A DNA stretch of 17,419 nt, from NCBI GenBank assembly GCA_017523185.1, contig JAFWXB010000270.1:1-17419 (forward strand). Direction: 5' to 3'. Each line of letters opens with the position of its first letter. Positions within the stretch are counted from its first letter, which is position 1. This document shows positions 14,963 through 17,419 of this stretch, in pieces. A program made the translations under genes and the position numbers. Under the pieces are notes generated by a model, which did not search any database, was not told where the DNA came from, and saw only the letters and a program-made list of their open reading frames with translations. The DNA is from Lachnospiraceae bacterium. GTDB taxonomy: Bacteria > Bacillota_A > Clostridia > Lachnospirales > Lachnospiraceae.

Positions 14963-14974
14963 TTCTCCTCATTT
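14947..14974. terminator. Hairpin over the overlapping stops of the LRR and AraC genes
   Basis: AAATGAGGAGA (14947-14957) pairs perfectly with TCTCCTCATTT (14964-14974) around a 6-nt loop. The loop contains both stop codons, TAA on the plus strand (14960-14962) and TAA on the minus strand (14959-14961). There is no long U-run on either side, so as a terminator it is only moderate; it could serve both converging transcripts. Confidence 0.6.
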
Positions 14975-15843
14975 GGTGAATGCATATATAATTCGCGATA
15001 TTCTTTTGGTGAAACACCATACTCTTTTTTAAAAGCACGAAAGAAACTCGAATAATCGCTGTATCCACAGCGTAAATAAGCATCACTAATTTCAACATTA
15101 CTTAAAATAGCATCTTTGCACATAGCAAGGCGCTTTTTTGATATGTATTGGTGTACGGAAAGGCCTATATTTTCTTTAAAAATATGTGCAATATGAAATT
15201 TGCTGACATAAAATTCATTTGCGAGTTGGTCTAAAGAAAGTTTTTCCTGTAAATGATTTTCGATATAGGAAACAATATTTTGGTATAAACTTTGTTCTTC
15301 TCGTGGAGCATTTGGGTTTTCTACTTCATAAATAGAACGATTGATATGTAAAATTAAATCATTCACAAGTAATGAAACTTTTGTTTCTTTTCCAAAACGT
15401 TCAAAGTGAATTTCATCAATTAATTGAAATGCTTTTGATTGAATCGTATTAAATTCTAATAAGTCATAATGAAAAATATAGCGTTTATTTGTTTGTATAT
15501 ATTGCATTAAATATCCGTAATCCGAAGATATTTTGAGAAGTTCATTGCAGTATTCACAAGAAATCCAAAAGATAATACGTTGATAAGGTAAGTCGGGATT
15601 TAAGACATTGACATGGTGATGAAGTCCTGGTGGAATTACTATCATATCTCCAGATTTAATGGGATACATGATTCCATTGATATAAATAGAAACGTCACCA
15701 CCAAGCAAAAAATAAAATTCATAATAATTATGCGTGTGGTCGCGTAAAGTTGGGAGATTTCGGTCATTATAATAATAGATTTCAAAATCTTGTGAAACCA
15801 TGTATTGTCGGGGATGAAAAGCAGTACGCAATCCTTTTTTCAT
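14959..15843 (-). CDS. AraC family transcriptional regulator
   Basis: A 294-residue regulator with an N-terminal cupin-like ligand domain (about residues 36-80: HTHNYYEFYFLLGG, then SGDMIVIPPGLHHHV) and a C-terminal double helix-turn-helix (about 188-286: EKLSLDQLANEFYVSKFHIA, then CGYSDYSSFFRAFKKEYGVS and PKEYR). Members of this class bind a sugar or sugar derivative and usually activate a neighbouring catabolic operon. AAGGAG (complement of 15851-15856) lies 7 nt before the ATG. The divergent neighbour is a polyol/uronate dehydrogenase gene, so that is the likely target (inference). Its stop codon overlaps that of the convergent LRR gene by 4 nt. Confidence 0.95.
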   Translation of the reverse strand: MKKGLRTAFHPRQYMVSQDFEIYYYNDRNLPTLRDHTHNYYEFYFLLGGDVSIYINGIMYPIKSGDMIVIPPGLHHHVNVLNPDLPYQRIIFWISCEYCNELLKISSDYGYLMQYIQTNKRYIFHYDLLEFNTIQSKAFQLIDEIHFERFGKETKVSLLVNDLILHINRSIYEVENPNAPREEQSLYQNIVSYIENHLQEKLSLDQLANEFYVSKFHIAHIFKENIGLSVHQYISKKRLAMCKDAILSNVEISDAYLRCGYSDYSSFFRAFKKEYGVSPKEYRELYMHSPNEEN

Positions 15844-15869
15844 AAATAAACTCCTTGTATGCTATAATT

Positions 15870-15898
15870 ATTATAATAATTTTTATAGACTTTTTTAA
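15870..15898 (-). promoter_or_regulatory. Promoter of the araC-family gene
   Basis: On the minus strand TTAAAA (15893-15898) and TATAAT (15870-15875) are 17 nt apart, close upstream of the ribosome site. The -10 lies in a perfect 16-bp palindrome (AATTATTATAATAATT, 15866-15881), which could be an operator but is low in complexity. Confidence 0.6.
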
Positions 15899-16091
15899 TT
15901 TAATAAAAAAGTTGTAAGTATAAAGAATTTCTTTCCATATGTGCAATATGAATATAACTTTTTTTAAGAGATATCCTATGTATAGGGCAATTCGCATAAA
16001 TTGTATACAGTATTCCTATAAAAAATTGTTTATTTCCACATATTTTAACACAAAACCACAACTTTTGCAATGTGTACAACAATACTACCAA
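15899..16091. other. AraC-dehydrogenase intergenic region
   Basis: This is the part of the 325-bp divergent gap between the two promoters. I see no gene in it. Two similar 9-mers in the same orientation, TGCAATATG (15942-15950) and TGCAATGTG (16066-16074), are possible regulator half-sites, but the evidence is weak. No clear catabolite-repression (cre) sequence was found. Confidence 0.35.
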
Positions 16092-16120
16092 TTCACATTT
16101 TTTGGAAAAGCATTTATAAT
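16092..16120 (+). promoter_or_regulatory. Promoter of the mannitol-dehydrogenase-family gene
   Basis: TTCACA (16092-16097) and a perfect TATAAT (16115-16120) are separated by 17 nt. The expected start near 16127 gives a leader of about 42 nt that includes the AAGGAG site (16151-16156). Confidence 0.75.
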
Positions 16121-16168
16121 AAAATTATCTTAGAAACAAGACATTATGAGAAGGAGAGGGTATTACCA

Positions 16169-17419
16169 ATGGAATTAAGTAAATTAGGTTTACAAAACAA
16201 AGCAGACTGGGAAGCAAAGGGATATAAACTTCCACAGTTCGACCGTGAAGCAGTTACAGCAGCAACAATGAAAATCCATTCTGGATTCATTTTGGAGCTG
16301 GAAATATTTTCCGTGCATTCCAAGCAAATGTTATGCAGAATATCTTAAATAGTGGGGCTATGGATAGAGGTTTAATCGTTGCAGAAGGTTTTGACTATGA
16401 AATCGTTCAGAAAATGAACCGTCCACATGATGATTATACAATTCTTGTAACATTAAAAGCTGATGGAAGCATTGAAAAAACAGTTGTAGGTTCTGTAGTA
16501 GAATCATGCGTACTTGATTCAGAAGATGATGCTGAATATTCAAGATTAAAAGAAATTTTCTGCAAAGATTCTTTACAGATGTGCTCATTCACAATTACAG
16601 AAAAAGGTTACAGCCTTGTAGATGGTAAAGGACAGATTCTTCCGGCAGTAGAAGCTGACTTTGCAGCAGGTCCTGAAAAACCAGCAAGCTATATCGGTAA
16701 AGTTGCATCTCTTTTATATACACGTTTCGTAAATGGCGCAAAACCGGTTGCTATGGTATCTATGGATAACTGCTCACACAATGGTGACAAATTATATGCA
16801 GCAATCAATGGATTCGCTGAAAAATGGGCTGAAAATGGCTTAGTTGACAAAGCATTTGTTGATTATATTAATGATAGAGAAAAAGTTTCCTTCCCATGGT
16901 CTATGATTGACAAAATCACACCAAGACCAGATGCTTCTGTAGAAGCTATCTTAAATCAGGATGGTATTGATGGTCTTGAACCGGTTATCACATCTAAAAA
17001 TACTTATGTAGCTCCATTCGTAAATGCTGAAGAATGTGAATACTTAGTAATTGAAGATTGGTTCCCAAATGGACGTCCGGCAGAATTAGAACAGGGTGGA
17101 CTTATGTTCACAGAACGTGAAACAGTAGACAAAGTAGAAAAGATGAAAGTTTGTACTTGTCTTAACCCACTTCATACAACTCTTGCAGTATTCGGATGCT
17201 TATTAGGATATGAAAAAATCTCTGAAGAAATGAAAGATGAAGAACTTAAGAAATTAGTAGAAAGAATCGGATATGTAGAAGGTCTTCCGGTAGTAGTAAA
17301 CCCAGGAATCCTTGACCCGAAAGAATTTATTGATACTGTACTTAATGTTCGTATTCCTAATCCATTTATGCCAGATACACCACAACGTATTGCAACAGAT
17401 ACATCTCAAAAACTTGCTA
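16169..17419 (+). CDS. Mannitol dehydrogenase family oxidoreductase, 3'-truncated, with apparent frameshift
   Basis: A member of the long-chain mannitol dehydrogenase family, which includes mannitol and arabinitol dehydrogenases and fructuronate reductase (UxuB): NAD(P)-dependent interconversion of a keto-sugar or keto-acid and its alcohol. About 417 codons are visible of a family usually near 500 or more. The nucleotide-binding motif is HFGAGNIFRAF (about residues 40-50); later family segments are VSMDNCSHNGDKL, FPWSMIDKITPRP and CLNPLHTTLAVFG. ATG 16169 has AAGGAG 12 nt upstream. The first frame reads MKIHSGFILELEIFS and stops at 16346-16348; adding one A to the tract 16271-16274 gives MKNPFWIHFGAGNIFR, and the frame then stays open to the window edge. 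The substrate cannot be fixed; the divergent AraC regulator supports a sugar-catabolic role, with uronate use plausible. Confidence 0.87.

Noticed and set aside
16070..16168. Start of the dehydrogenase gene at ATG 16070
   Set aside because: The extra N-terminal sequence is not family-like, it spans the promoter (TATAAT 16115-16120), and the AAGGAG site points to ATG 16169.

Overview
The window is AT-rich (roughly one third G+C by eye), uses standard Gram-positive Shine-Dalgarno sites, and looks like chromosomal DNA of an anaerobic Clostridia member, most likely Lachnospiraceae. This rests on a SCIFF-type radical SAM maturase followed by fused secDF, a seryl-tRNA synthetase of the kind seen in Lachnospiraceae, a cysteine-bearing LRR_5/BspA-like repeat protein, and a large GLUG-repeat surface protein behind an MMPL transporter. 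No tRNA, rRNA, CRISPR array, insertion sequence or phage gene was seen.

Layout. Positions 1-3531 hold one plus-strand block: the 3' part of the SCIFF maturase (scfB), secDF and a small DUF1294 membrane protein, closed by a hairpin terminator. A good promoter (3564-3592) and a leader of about 200 nt precede serS, which ends in an 18-bp-stem terminator that also overlaps the end of a convergent tetR-family gene. That regulator is divergent from a two-gene operon, an MMPL/RND-type exporter (6124-8436) and a 1366-residue GLUG-repeat membrane-anchored surface protein (8426-12526), which overlap by 11 nt and end in a 20-bp-stem terminator. Directly behind lies a decayed RelE/ParE toxin remnant on the minus strand. 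Next comes a 24-repeat cysteine-rich leucine-rich-repeat protein (13000-14962), convergent with an AraC-family regulator (14959-15843). Divergent from the regulator is a mannitol-dehydrogenase-family polyol/uronate oxidoreductase that runs off the right edge.

How the genes fit together. The most interesting unit is TetR-MMPL-GLUG. The regulator probably controls the divergent exporter operon. The surface protein, by my topology prediction, has two extracytoplasmic parts joined by a two-helix membrane hairpin. Its C-terminal part appears to be an internally duplicated beta-rich domain that could cooperate with the MMPL pump. The AraC/dehydrogenase pair looks like a sugar-acid or polyol catabolic unit. 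scfB-secDF is a conserved clostridial neighbourhood.

Caution. Three genes (scfB, the LRR gene and the dehydrogenase) each carry one single-base indel in or beside a homopolymer, and in all three the protein continues perfectly in the other frame. Three such events in 17 kb suggest sequencing or assembly error rather than three real pseudogenes, although the nine-A tract in the LRR gene could also be a genuine slippage site. The RelE/ParE remnant, by contrast, has a missing N-terminus and an in-frame stop and looks truly dead.
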